The notes: generated by a model from the sequence alone, not told the origin. A stretch of 64,000 bases of DNA from HK1 sp965204915 (GCA_965204915.1 OZ242023.1:1798001-1862000); one strand, 5' to 3'; shown: positions 26,191-36,052, counted from the first letter of the stretch. Translations and numbers: made by a program.

Positions 26191-26319
26191 ATGCGGCCAT
26201 CGGCATCGAGTGGCGTAGCGCCGGCCGCCGTTCCCGAAGCTCTGCCATCGGAACGAGGACCGACGGGGCGGCGGCCCCCGATCGGACGTTGGAACCGAAA
26301 TTCCGTCCCAATCGAGTCG

Positions 26320-26339
26320 TTGACCATTTTGGTCGGGTA
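26320..26339 (+). promoter_or_regulatory. Orphan IscR/Rrf2-type operator copy
   Basis: TTGACCATTTTGGTCGGGTA is identical over all 20 bases to the site upstream of the suf operon at 53635, and the preceding 15 bases are similar too (CGTCCCAAYCGA). Here no Fe-S gene follows; the next gene is convergent. The palindromic core GACC-N5-GGTC resembles type 1 IscR sites. It looks like the promoter end of a lost suf copy. Confidence 0.6.
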
Positions 26340-26448
26340 GAAGCGACCCTGCCCGGCCACAAATTCCGATGATGATCAATCAGTCGAGCCTGTCACGCCC
26401 GGGGAGCTTCGGACCGGGACGCACCCGCCGAGATCAAGACACCGGGCG

Positions 26449-27810
26449 CTACGGAACCTCCGGGAAACAGCAGGCGGGATCGAAGCTCGCGAAGTGGTCC
26501 ATCGTCTTGCGGTTGCACTGATCCTGCTCCGCCGTCCCCGGAAGCACCGCGGTCGAGCACCGGTAACGGTCGCGACAGGCGGCGCCACCGCCGGTCTCCT
26601 CGATACACACGGCGGCGACGCCGGCGACCACGCCCCCCTGGCGCTCGACGAGCCGGATGCCGGCGTCCATCGTGCCGCCGGTCTCCACCCACTGGTCGAC
26701 GAGCAGCACCCGGGTCCCCGGCGCGAACGCCGGCCTGCGCATCTCCATCCGTCCGGTGCGCCCGGTGTAGTTCACGAAGTCCACCGCATCGGTGTCGACC
26801 GGCATCTTTCCGGCCTTGCGAATGGTCAGGAACCCCTTGCCGAGACGGATCGCGATCGCGCTCCCGAGCACGAACCCCATGGCGTCGAAGCCGGCGACCA
26901 CGTCGATCCCCGAGGGATCGAAGGGCGCGACCAGATCATCGACCAGCGCATGGAACGCGCTCGCGTTGATGTAGATGGACGAGGGGTCCAGCCACGCGAA
27001 CCGCCCGCCTCTGACGTTCGGGGCCATGAGCGGCAGGTACCAGCCGGCGTCGGGATTTGGCTCCGGCCCGCCCGCGCCGGCCTCGCGGCAGGCCGCCAGG
27101 AGCCGGCGCAGCCGCATGGGCTCGACGTCGTAGAAGCTCCCCGGGCGGTTGATGCCGGTGGCGACGAGGATGGCGTCCACGAGCCCGGCGTACGAACCGG
27201 CGTTGTCCGGCGTGACCCCGGAGGCGACGGCGAGCGCCCGATCCGCGCATCCCGCGCGGAACGCCTCGATCTTGGAGAGATCCGCGGATCGTCCCGTCGC
27301 CACCCCCGAGGTGGTGACCGCGTCCATGTGCCGGGCCGCGATTCCCGCCGCGATCTCGAAATCCTCCGGCGCCACCGCCCGCTGCTTCTTGAAGGCGACG
27401 CCGCCGAGATAGAGCCCGCTCCATCCGCTCTCCCGGCGGGCTTCGGCGATCGCGCCGGCCTCGTGTTGCACGTCCGCGCGCTCGTCGATGCGGGCGTCGT
27501 CGGCCCAGTACGCATCGACCACGCAGCCGGAGCGTTCGAGCTCCCCCAGCACCGGGAACGCCCGCGCCCCGGTCACGGCGAGGAAGTTGACGCCGAGCCA
27601 GAGCGAGGGGAGCCGTTCGCGCACCTCGCGGACGATGGGCAGCAGCCGTTCGAGCCCGAAATCGTGGTTGATGAGGAAGACGCCGTGCGCGCCTTCGCGC
27701 GCCGCGACCCGCACGTTGCGAACGACCTGCCCGCGGTCCCGCGCGTGGATGACCGGCAGCACCGCAGGCCCCACCGTCTTGAATCGTTTTCGGAATTCAA
27801 AGCGGTTCAT
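26449..27810 (-). CDS. Fusion of a BtpA-like TIM-barrel domain with an adenine phosphoribosyltransferase-like domain
   Basis: Length is 453 residues. The first 260 residues resemble the BtpA/SgcQ family: RNVRVAAREGAHGVFLINHD, FAVTGARAFPVL-type strand, and ASGVTPDNAGSYAGLVDAIL, which has the look of a phosphate-binding barrel. The last 190 residues are a type I phosphoribosyltransferase with GIDVVAGFDAMGFVLGSAIA and a PRPP loop VLLVDQWVETGGTM. A Cys-rich tail follows (CRDRYRCS, CNRKTMDH). BtpA is known from photosystem I assembly in cyanobacteria, but most members have no known role. The fusion suggests a phosphoribosyl substrate or product. Substrate is unknown. Confidence 0.75.
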   Translation of the reverse strand: MNRFEFRKRFKTVGPAVLPVIHARDRGQVVRNVRVAAREGAHGVFLINHDFGLERLLPIVREVRERLPSLWLGVNFLAVTGARAFPVLGELERSGCVVDAYWADDARIDERADVQHEAGAIAEARRESGWSGLYLGGVAFKKQRAVAPEDFEIAAGIAARHMDAVTTSGVATGRSADLSKIEAFRAGCADRALAVASGVTPDNAGSYAGLVDAILVATGINRPGSFYDVEPMRLRRLLAACREAGAGGPEPNPDAGWYLPLMAPNVRGGRFAWLDPSSIYINASAFHALVDDLVAPFDPSGIDVVAGFDAMGFVLGSAIAIRLGKGFLTIRKAGKMPVDTDAVDFVNYTGRTGRMEMRRPAFAPGTRVLLVDQWVETGGTMDAGIRLVERQGGVVAGVAAVCIEETGGGAACRDRYRCSTAVLPGTAEQDQCNRKTMDHFASFDPACCFPEVP

Positions 27811-28122
27811 GGCATCGCCCCCTCCCGGAACGTCCCGGACACGGCCCTGGGCCAGCGATTTCCGCCAAGCCCGAAAACGTCCATTGAACTGTCAAGACCA
27901 GACGCCCAAGCGGCATAAAAAGCTGCGAAATCCCGACAACCCGACCGTATCCGGGCATTGGCGGAAATCGCCGGCCCCGCTTCCGCAACCGTGAATCGGC
28001 GGGGAATGCAGGCTACCATCGCCGTGGCGGTCCTGCGTAGCGGCCGGCCCGAGCGCTGCCGCCGCTCCGCCCCCCGGGGAATTCATCGAGAGCACGCCAT
28101 TCATGACGAGGAGAGGAACCCA
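27811..28122. other. Divergent intergenic region
   Basis: About 310 bases between the BtpA fusion gene and the second polyamine-type operon. It contains a short AT-richer patch at about 27880-27935, where promoters for either gene could lie. A strong ribosome-binding site (GAGGAGAGGAA) precedes the ATG at 28123. No gene is seen. Confidence 0.5.
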
Positions 28123-29274
28123 ATGACCGACACACGACGCCCGACGGCGCTCCAGCAGACCTCCCGCCGGCACTTTCTCAAGACCGGCGGGGCAGTGGCC
28201 GGCGTGTTCGCCGCGCCGCTCGTACTCACCGGCCGCAAGGCGCTCGCGGCCCCGACCGAGATCAACATGCTGGCCTGGTACGGCCACGGCGAGCCCGACG
28301 TCGTGGATGAATTCGAGAAGATGCACAACGTGAAGTTCAAGCCCAAGTACTACGCGGGCGGGGACAACATGCTGGCGCTCATCGCCCAGTCGCCGCCGGG
28401 CACCTACGACGTCATCCTCTCCGACGCCGAGTTCGTGCAGCAGCTCGACGCGGCCGGCTACATCGAGGAGATGGACCCCGCCGACTACCCGCTCGACGAC
28501 CTGTTCCCCGAGTACCGGAACTTCCCGGGGCACTGGAAGGACGGCAGGCTCTATTCGGTGATCGTCCGCTTCGGCTATCTCGGGGTGTCGTTCAACACCA
28601 CCGTCGTCAGCCACGAAGAGGCGAACGACTACGACGTGCTGTGGATGGAAAAGCTCGCGGGCAAGGTCGGCCACTTCGACTGGCATCTGCCGAACCTCGG
28701 CTGCCTGAGCCTGCGCGACGGGAACGACGACCCGAGCCCCTTCGACATCGGCGAAGACCAGTGGCGGCAGCTCCGGGAGACGACCCTCTCGCTGAAGCCC
28801 CAGGTCGGCGGTTTCTTCGACTACGGCGGCACGTTCTCGTCGCTCAAGAACGGCCAGATCCACGCGATGTGCGGGATCGGCGACTGGATCACCGGGGTGC
28901 TGCGCAAGGACGGGGCGCCGGTCGATTCGGTGGTCCCGAAGCAGGGCGGCATCCAGTGGACGGAGTCGTTCTCGATCGGCAAGGGATCGCAGAAGCAGGA
29001 TCTGGTGAAGAAGTTCATCCAGTACATGACCTCGGGGCCGGGCCAGGTGCGCGCCGCCCGGATGGCGGCATACCCCGGCATCCTCCCCTACCGCTCGGGG
29101 TGGAAGGCGTTGCAGGCGGCGGACCCTGCGGAGGCCGAGCGCCAGGGCATGGTCTTCGGCAGGAGGAACGCCGTGGATCTCCGCCGCGAAGGGCGGATCC
29201 ACTTCCGCGACATCCCCAGGCAGCAGAGCCTGGAGGACTGGAACGACTTCTGGTCCGAGTACAAGAACGCATGA
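28123..29274 (+). CDS. Polyamine-type ABC transporter, substrate-binding protein with Tat signal
   Basis: Length is 383 residues from ATG 28123. The N-terminus has a twin-arginine signal (TSRRHFLKTGGAVAGVFAAP), so it is exported folded. The mature part begins EINMLAWYGHGEPDVVDEFEKM and continues SPPGTYDVILSDAEFV, typical of PotD-like solute-binding family 1. It differs from the 11.0 kb binding protein, which has a Sec signal. It is the first gene of the second operon: binding protein, permease, permease, ATPase. Confidence 0.88.
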   Translation: MTDTRRPTALQQTSRRHFLKTGGAVAGVFAAPLVLTGRKALAAPTEINMLAWYGHGEPDVVDEFEKMHNVKFKPKYYAGGDNMLALIAQSPPGTYDVILSDAEFVQQLDAAGYIEEMDPADYPLDDLFPEYRNFPGHWKDGRLYSVIVRFGYLGVSFNTTVVSHEEANDYDVLWMEKLAGKVGHFDWHLPNLGCLSLRDGNDDPSPFDIGEDQWRQLRETTLSLKPQVGGFFDYGGTFSSLKNGQIHAMCGIGDWITGVLRKDGAPVDSVVPKQGGIQWTESFSIGKGSQKQDLVKKFIQYMTSGPGQVRAARMAAYPGILPYRSGWKALQAADPAEAERQGMVFGRRNAVDLRREGRIHFRDIPRQQSLEDWNDFWSEYKNA

Positions 29275-29411
29275 TTCGGGGCGGGCGGGCGGCGCCGTCG
29301 CCTGCCCGGCCCCATGTCAGGCTCGGCGTGAACGACCGCACGCAAACCCCGGCTCCGGCCGGGGCGGGCGGCGTCGCGCCGGGAGCGGCGGTGGCCGGGA
29401 ACCGGTGAACG

Positions 29412-30266
29412 ATGCAGGCCAGAGGCACCAGAACCGTCTCGTTCTACGGCCTCACCTGGGCCATGCCCATGGTCCTGTGGCAGCTCGTGTTCTTCGTCTT
29501 TCCGCTGTGCTTTCTGGTCGCGCTCACCTTCTGGCTGGTCAGGAACTACCGGATGGTGCCGGGGTTCGACACCGTCAACTGGGTCAGGATGTACTCGCGC
29601 GGATACTTCTGGGACGCCTTCGGCTTCACCTTCGCGATGGCGCTGCTCTCGACCGCGGTGACCAGCATCCTCGCCTTCCCCTGCGCCTGCGCACTGGCGT
29701 TCAGGACTTCGCCGGCGGTGCGGCGCTGGGCGGTGTTCTTCCTCATCATCCCGTTCTTCACGAGCTACCTCGTGCGCGCCTACTCGTGGCAAATCTTTCT
29801 GGGCGACGCGGGGGTCGTCAACGGATTGCTCGGGGCCGTGGGGCTCGGCCCCTGGCCGATGCTCAACACCGGGTTCGGGACGCTGGTCGGCTACCTCACG
29901 CTCAGCCTGCCGCTGGTGGTGGTCCTGCAGCTCTTCAGCCTCGCGAACGTGGACCGCAACCTTGTCGAGGCGGCGTGGAACCTCGGCTGCGGCCGGCTGA
30001 AGGCGGTGTTCGTGGTGATCGTTCCGCTGGCGAAGGCGGGGCTGATCATCGCGGCGACGTTCTGCTTCATCCTCTCCTTCGGCGATTTCGTGAGCCCCTA
30101 CTACCTCGGCGGCAGCAAGCCGCCGACGCTGAGCATCCTCATCGTCGACACCACGAAGTCGGGCCAGCAGTGGCCGCGCGCGGCGGTGGTGGCGGTGACC
30201 ATGATCGCCACCCTGTTCGCCGTGGCCTTCACCGCGGTCGCGCTCGCGTACCGCAGGCGCGCATGA
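29412..30266 (+). CDS. Polyamine-type ABC transporter permease (PotB-like)
   Basis: Length is 284 residues, six membrane segments, of normal PotB length and without the loop seen in the 9.1 kb paralogue. The EAA loop is VEAAWNLGCGRLKAVFVVIVPLAKAG. The string FGDFVSPYYLGGSKPPTLSI is typical of this family. Its stop overlaps the next gene by ATGA, so the two permeases are translationally coupled. The 137-base gap after the binding-protein gene may hold a processing hairpin. Confidence 0.88.
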   Translation: MQARGTRTVSFYGLTWAMPMVLWQLVFFVFPLCFLVALTFWLVRNYRMVPGFDTVNWVRMYSRGYFWDAFGFTFAMALLSTAVTSILAFPCACALAFRTSPAVRRWAVFFLIIPFFTSYLVRAYSWQIFLGDAGVVNGLLGAVGLGPWPMLNTGFGTLVGYLTLSLPLVVVLQLFSLANVDRNLVEAAWNLGCGRLKAVFVVIVPLAKAGLIIAATFCFILSFGDFVSPYYLGGSKPPTLSILIVDTTKSGQQWPRAAVVAVTMIATLFAVAFTAVALAYRRRA

Positions 30267-31063
30267 GCGTCGAGCGCGCCACCGCCTGGTTCCTCCGCGG
30301 CTACGTCGTGGTGGTGTTCGCATTCGTGTTCGCGCCCATCGCGGCGAGCTTCGTGTTCTCGTTCAACTCCGATCGCTTCCCGACCCTCCCGCTCGGACAC
30401 TTCACGCTGCACTGGTACGAGACCATCTTCAACGATCCCGACGTATGGGAGGCGTTCGCCAACAGCGCGATCGTCTCGGCGTGCACCGCGGTGATCGCGA
30501 CGTTCATCGGCTTCTGCACCGCGTACACCGACTACCGCTTCAGGTTCTTCGGCAAGAGCGCATATCTCGGGCTCGCGCTGCTGCCGCCCACCATCCCGCT
30601 CGTGATCATGGGGCTCGCGATGCTCGCGCTGCTCTCGCGCATCGGGATGTCCGGCCGGCTCGTTTCGATCGTCGTGGCGCACGTCGTCCTCTGCTCGCCC
30701 TTCGCGATGGCCGTCATCCGGCTCCGGCTCGCGCAGATGGACCCGAGCCTGGAGGCGGCGGCGTGGAACCTGGGAGCCGGCGAATGGCGGGCGATGGGGG
30801 CGGTGATCCTCCCCTTCACCGCGCCCGCGATCGTGGCGGCGCTCTGCCTCACCGCCGCGGTCTCGTTCGACGAGTTCGCCGTCGCCTGGTTCGTCTCCGG
30901 GCTCAACAAGACGGTTCCGGTCGTCATCCTCGAGATCCTCCAGGGCAACGTCGATCCGCAGATCAACGCGATCGGGAGCCTCGTGTTCATCACCTCCATG
31001 ACCCTGGTGGTCGTCGCCCAGGTCCTCGTCATGACGAGGGAGCCCCGGCGTGCCCGAGCCTGA
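30263..31063 (+). CDS. Polyamine-type ABC transporter permease (PotC-like)
   Basis: Length is 266 residues from the ATG at 30263, which overlaps the previous stop (ATGA). It has six membrane segments, EAA loop LEAAAWNLGAGEWRAMGAV, and the PotC-type strings VSFDEFAVAWFVSGLNKTVP and FNSDRFPTLPLGHFTLHWY. It forms the channel with the 29.4 kb permease. The downstream ATPase gene starts within its last codons. Confidence 0.88.
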   Translation: MSVERATAWFLRGYVVVVFAFVFAPIAASFVFSFNSDRFPTLPLGHFTLHWYETIFNDPDVWEAFANSAIVSACTAVIATFIGFCTAYTDYRFRFFGKSAYLGLALLPPTIPLVIMGLAMLALLSRIGMSGRLVSIVVAHVVLCSPFAMAVIRLRLAQMDPSLEAAAWNLGAGEWRAMGAVILPFTAPAIVAALCLTAAVSFDEFAVAWFVSGLNKTVPVVILEILQGNVDPQINAIGSLVFITSMTLVVVAQVLVMTREPRRARA

Positions 31064-32174
31064 ACGCATGCGTGCGGGTGGGCCCGGACGCGAGCCGCTG
31101 GTCGTCTTCGAGGGCGTGGCCAAGCGCTTCGGCGGCACCGTGGCGGTGGAGCGCATGGATCTCGCGATCGGCGAGGGCGAGTTCGTCGCGATCATGGGGT
31201 CGAGCGGCTGCGGCAAGACGACCACGCTGCGCATGCTCGCGGGCCTGGAGCGCCCGAGCGAGGGCGAGATCCGCATCGAGGGCCGCCGGGCCAACGAGCT
31301 GAGCCCGGCCGAGCGCGGCACCCCCATGGTGTGGCAGACGCTGGCCCTGTTTCCGTTCCTCGACGTGCGCAGGAACGTGGAGTTCGGACTGAGGATGCGC
31401 GGCATCCCGGCGCCGGCGCGGCGCGAGAAGGCGATGGCCTGGCTCGAACGCATGGAGATCGCGGAGCTCGCGGACCGCGACGTGGCCCGGCTCTCCGGCG
31501 GCCAGCGCCAACGGGTGGCGCTGGCCCGCGCGCTGGTCACCGAGCCCCGCATCCTGCTGCTCGACGAGCCCATGAGCGCGCTCGACGCGAACCTCGTCGT
31601 GCGCATGCAGGCGGTGCTCGCGCGCCTGCAGCGCGATCTCGGGATCACCTTCGTCTACGTGACCCACAGCCAGTCCGAGGCGTTCGCGATGGCGGACCGC
31701 GTGGTCATCATGAGCCGCGGGGCCGTCGAGCAGATCGGGACGCCCCAGCAGGTCTACCGCAGCCCCGCGAACCGCTTCGTCGCGGAGTTCGTCGGCGCCA
31801 ACAACATCATCTCCGGCACCGTCACCGATGACCGTGACGGCGTCGTGACGGCGGAGACCGCGCTCGGCACCCTCCGGGCCGCCGTCCCGGACGACTTCGC
31901 GCGCGCGCCGGGCGGCGGGATCACGTTCGTGGTCGGCGCCGATCGGATCGCGCTCGGCGGCCGGCCCACGGGCGCGGGCAACGAAGTGCGCCTCGATCTC
32001 ATCAGCGAGGAGTTCATCGGCTCGGTGGTGACCCTGCACTTCGAAGCCCCCGGCGGCAGCGCGTTCCGGGTGCAGAAACAGCAGCGCGAGCTCGATACGC
32101 TGGCCCTCGAAGTGGGCTCGACGATGTGGGCGTCGTGGCCGGCGGAGGACGTCCACGTCCTGCCGGGGGAGTGA
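31050..32174 (+). CDS. Polyamine-type ABC transporter, ATP-binding protein
   Basis: Length is 374 residues. GTG 31050 is chosen because GGGAG lies eight to twelve bases before it and it overlaps the permease by 14 bases; ATG 31068 is the alternative. It has Walker A GSSGCGKTTTL, signature LSGGQRQRVALARAL, Walker B ILLLDEPMSALDA and switch His in FVYVTHSQSEA. Note Ser in place of the usual Asp after the His. A C-terminal TOBE-like domain follows (EFVGANNIISGTV). It completes the second polyamine-type transporter. The two operons are organised differently, so they are probably not recent duplicates. Confidence 0.88.
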   Translation: MPEPERMRAGGPGREPLVVFEGVAKRFGGTVAVERMDLAIGEGEFVAIMGSSGCGKTTTLRMLAGLERPSEGEIRIEGRRANELSPAERGTPMVWQTLALFPFLDVRRNVEFGLRMRGIPAPARREKAMAWLERMEIAELADRDVARLSGGQRQRVALARALVTEPRILLLDEPMSALDANLVVRMQAVLARLQRDLGITFVYVTHSQSEAFAMADRVVIMSRGAVEQIGTPQQVYRSPANRFVAEFVGANNIISGTVTDDRDGVVTAETALGTLRAAVPDDFARAPGGGITFVVGADRIALGGRPTGAGNEVRLDLISEEFIGSVVTLHFEAPGGSAFRVQKQQRELDTLALEVGSTMWASWPAEDVHVLPGE

Positions 32175-32194
32175 GCGGGGCTTGCACCGAGCGT

Positions 32195-32322
32195 CCCATG
32201 GCGCCCCGGGCCGCGGACCCGAAGAGAATGATTTTCTCCGGCCGGGCTACCCCTACAATCCGCCGGATGACATCGTCCAACGTCTTCTGGGCAAGCGTCT
32301 TCTGAGCAAGCATCGTGCGCAT
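32195..32322 (-). pseudogene. Fragment of a MNT-type nucleotidyltransferase (antitoxin-like)
   Basis: The frame starts with two copies of LAQKT (a 15-base tandem repeat), then TLDDVIRRIVGVARPEKIIL and FGSAARGAMGR. This is the start of a minimal nucleotidyltransferase, up to the G-S-x-A-R-G motif. The following metal-binding D-x-D part is missing. In intact modules such genes partner HEPN toxins. Here it is cut short and joined to unrelated sequence. Confidence 0.6.
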
Positions 32323-32344
32323 TCCGGTGAAGCCGTTCAACAGT

Positions 32345-32410
32345 CGGACGCCATCAGGTTCTTCCCCGGCAAATCCTCTGCCCCTGCGTGACGCTCGTCA
32401 ACCACGATGT
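32345..32410 (-). pseudogene. Fragment of an Rpn-type gene
   Basis: On the minus strand, in one frame, this reads IVVDERHAGAEDLPGKNLM, then a stop. The broken Rpn-type gene at 46.9-47.7 kb has LVVDERHVGAEDLPGRNLM at the matching place. About 65 bases are similar, so this is a copied or left-over piece of the same gene family. Confidence 0.6.
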
Positions 32411-32459
32411 TCGGCAACCGAGGCCCGCCCTGCGCAGCCAGCCCCGGACGCTGGTTGCT

Positions 32460-35400
32460 TCACAACCTGTCCTTCTCACCGTAGCGTCCCCGATCGTCCC
32501 GCACCTGCATCGGCCGGGTCAGCGCGTTGACCGACAGGTAGTAGTGCGCGATCTGGGTCACCTCGTTCCAGTCGAAGCGGGCCGGATCGGGGACGGGGTC
32601 CTGGAGCTTCGGGGCGGACGCGCAGCCGGTGACGACGTAGAGCCAGTAGCAGTCGCGGCGGTCTTCGGCCACGCGCCGTTCGTTGGGGGTGAGGAGGATC
32701 GTCCCGGCGGCACCCGCGAGGCCCTTGACCTCGATGAGGCGCAGCTCCCCGGAGTCGAGGTCCAGGCTGGTCACGTCGTAGCCCAGGTTCTTCTCGCTCA
32801 CGTCGTAGACCTGCCGCCCCTGCGCCCGCTCGTGCTCCATCACCACCCGCATGGCCGTGGCCTCGGTGTCCAGATCCGGCCGCATGTGGCGCACCTCCGG
32901 CGCCTCGCGCTCCGGATGCGGGAGGACCAGCACGCTGGTCAGGCGCTCCACGCCTTGCAGGGTCAGCGAGCGCTGCCCTTCGAGCTCCCGGGTGCGGCGT
33001 TCCCTCCGGGCCAGCAGCTCGGCGTGCCGGTGCTCGGCCAGGGCCAGCCGCCCTCCGCCCCCGGCACGCCCTGGTTCCGGTCTTCGTCCGCCCTGCCGAT
33101 CTCCTCGTCGGCCCGCTGGAGCAGCTCGGTCAGGGAGAGCGCGACGTGCGACGCGACCCGCCCGACCTCCGCCTGCCGTTCCCGCCGGGTGTCTTCGAGG
33201 AAGGGGGACAGGGCGTGCTCGTGCAGCCAGGCGGAGGGCTCGGGCGCGGTCGCCACCTCGGGCAGCGCCTCCGGCGCCGGCGCGGGAACGAAGTTTCCGA
33301 TGAGGCCCGGCTCCCGGAGATGCCGATCGCCCCGATGATCCGTCTCCACCGCGAAGAGGCGTTCGTGGATGGTCCGTCCCAGGCCGTCCACGATGCGCGC
33401 CCGGTAGAAGTCGATCCGGGCCGGATGGGCGTGCTGCAAGGAGTGGAAGGAAGCGCCCGTGCCGAACACGCCGGCGGCCTCGGCGCACGTGTGCCGGCGG
33501 ACGGCCTCGAAGAGCGGGTGGCCCGGCGTGACCCATTCCAGCGCGTGCTTCTCCGCCGTCTCGCGGTCGGTGGAGCAGCGCGGATACCGGTCCGCCAGCG
33601 CCGGCAGCTTCCAGTCCGGGTCGCGTTCGTAGCGGCGCAGCACCGCGGGCGTGCGGCCGGGCTCGAAGGAATGCGGCGCGCTCCTCGCCGCATCGAGCGG
33701 CGGCCCCTCTCCGACCGGCGCGCTGGTGCGACCGGCGACCGCTGGTGCGGCCGGCGACTGCGTTGCGGTCGCCTGGCGATTCCGTTGCGCGGAATCGCGG
33801 TCACCGGCCGGCGCTACGGACGGGCGAGGAAGGGTCCTGTTCCACACGAGCCTGAAGGGGACGTAGTCTGACGCTTCCGCCAGGAAGCGCGCGATGGTCT
33901 CCGGCACGACGCGGCGTTCCTGCGCCCGCGCCCGGCGCTCGATGAGCATGTCGAGGTTGAGCTTCTTCGAGGCCAGCCCTTCCAGGGCGTTGCGGCAGAT
34001 GTTGCGGAAGCGGCCCTCGTCCACGCTTTCGAGCAGGCGCTCTTCGAGGTCGGCGTCGCCCAGCTTCCCCGCGTAGTAGTCGCGCAGGATGCGTTCGACG
34101 TGCGCGGCGGGCAGCACCTCGCCGACGACGTTGAACACCGCGTCGTCGTCCAGCGCGTCGCGGATCTCCTGGAGCTTGTCCAGGAGCCGTTGCAGCACCC
34201 GGCCTTCGATCGTGTTGGTGGCCGCGAAGTTGAAGATCAGGCAGTCCTCGCGCTGGCCGTAGCGGTGGATGCGGCCCATCCGCTGCTCCAGCCGGTTGGG
34301 GTTCCAGGGGATGTCGTAGTTGAAGAGGACGTGGCAGACCTGGAGGTTGATCCCCTCGCCCGCCGCCTCCGTGGCCACCAGGACCTGGATCGCGCCCTCG
34401 CGGAACTGCTGCTCGGAGTGGAGCCGCGTGCCGGGCTCGTCGCGCGAGCCGGGCTTCATCCCGCCGTGGATGGTCCCGACCGCGAAGCCCCAGTCCTTCA
34501 GCCGGCCGACGAGATGGTCGAGGGTGTCGCGGAACTCCGTGAAGACGAGCAGGCGCTTGCCGGGCCGGTCGAAGAAGCCCTCGTTGCGAAGCAGGCCCTG
34601 AAGCCTTGCGAGCTTCGCTTCCGTCCCGGAGGCCTCGACCGCCCGGGCCTGCCCCGCGAAGTGCCGGAGCTCGGCGACCTCCTCCCGCACCTGCCCGGCG
34701 TTTGCGGCCAGGGTCACCGCTTCGAGCATCCCTTCGAGGCGCTCGCGCTCGCCCTCCTCCATCTCCTCGATCTCGTCCGGGCCGGGGAGGTCCGCCGGCG
34801 CGGCGCGGGCCAGGGCCTCGGCCTGCCTCAGCCCTTCTTCGAGCCGCCGCGCGCGGTTTTCGAGACTCTTCCGCAACGCATGGGTGCTGGACGCCAGCCG
34901 GCGCTGGTACAGCGACATCAGGAAGCCCACCGCGCGGGCGCGCGGATCGTCTCCCCGGGCCGCGGCCTTCGCGCTCTGGCGCTTCACGAAGCGGGAGACC
35001 TCCTGGTAGAGGTCGAGCTCCGCGCCGTCCATTTGGAACGCGACCGTATGCGGGATGCGCCGGGTGAAGATCTTCTCCGCCGCCCACGTGCCGTCCGGTC
35101 TGCGTTCCGGGAAATGGACCATGGCCTCCTTGGTGCGGCGGAGGTAGAAGGGCGCGCGGCGCCGCTCCATCGCCTCGCGGATGGATTTCACGTCCGCGTA
35201 GGCGTCGGCGTCGAGGAGCTGGAGGAAGAGGCTGAAGTTCTCCGGGTCGCCCTTGTGCGGGGTGGCGGTGAGCAAAAGCAGGTGGTCCGCCGTATCCCGC
35301 AGCAGCTCCCCCAGGGCGTAGCGCCCCGTCTTCCGCGCGGGCGGTGTCCACGACATGCGGTGCGCTTCGTCCACGATGACCAGATCCCACCGGACCTGCC

Positions 35401-36052
35401 GCAAGCCGGGGAGGATCTCGCTCCGCTTGGCCAGGTCCAGCGACGTGATGACGTGTGGCTGCTCCAGCCACTGGTTGACGCCGAACTGGTCGCGGAGGTC
35501 GCCGCCCTTCAGGACGAGGAACTTCTCGTCGAACTTCTCCTTCAGCTCCCGCTGCCACTGGAAGGCGAGGTTCGCCGGGCAGACGACGAGGATGCGTTCG
35601 GCCAGCCCCCGCAGCTTCAGCTCGCGGATGAGCAGGCCGGACATGACGGTCTTGCCCGCGCCGGCGTCGTCGGCGAGCAGGAAGCGCACGCGGGCGAGCT
35701 TGAGCAGGTGGTCGTAGACCGCTTCGAGCTGGTGCGGCAGGGGATCGACGCGCGAGATGGAGAGCCCGAAGTACGGATCGAACTCGTATGCGATCCCCAG
35801 CGAGTACGCTTGCAGCCCGAGGCGCAGGAGGCGCCCGTCGCCTTCGTAGCCGAACCCGGTATCCGTGACGGTGAGGCGGTCGAGGTCTTCCCGGGTGAGC
35901 GTGACCCTGCGGTAGCGTTCCGTCCGGGTTCCGGCCAGGCCGAGCTCCCACACGCCCGCGCCGTTGGCGCGCACCGCCTCCACGCGCATCGGCTCGCTGA
36001 ACAGGGGGCCGCCAAGCACCTGCCCTTCGTGGAGAGGAGTATCCCCGCTCAT
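32460..36052 (-). CDS. SNF2-family helicase with C-terminal DUF3883 domain, frameshifted
   Basis: Starts at ATG 36052. The helicase part has Walker A LLADDAGAGKTVMSG (about 126-140), DEAH box VIVDEAHRMSW, TATPHKGDPENF, and the C-terminal lobe TEAAGEGINLQVCHVLFNYD with QRMGRIHRYGQ. At about 33050-33062 the frame breaks inside a G-rich run: the first frame runs on into noise and stops at 32963. The second frame continues with LALAEHRHAELLARRERRTR and the DUF3883 nuclease-like domain (SEKNLGYDVTSLDLDSGEL, LIEVKG, and LTPNERRVAEDRRDCYWLY). The repaired product is about 1197 residues. Such COG0553 helicases sit in restriction and defence islands. A short insertion near residue 760 comes from a mobile palindrome (33765-33805). 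Confidence 0.85.
33765..33805. repeat. Intragenic palindromic element, copy 1
   Basis: A 41-base block lies inside the helicase gene, with arms GCGATTCCG and CGGAATCGC. It differs at about five positions from a block in the glycerate kinase gene (60345-60385). Both are in frame and add a short non-conserved stretch to their proteins. Flanks GCGGTCGC and CACC are shared as well. Confidence 0.65.
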
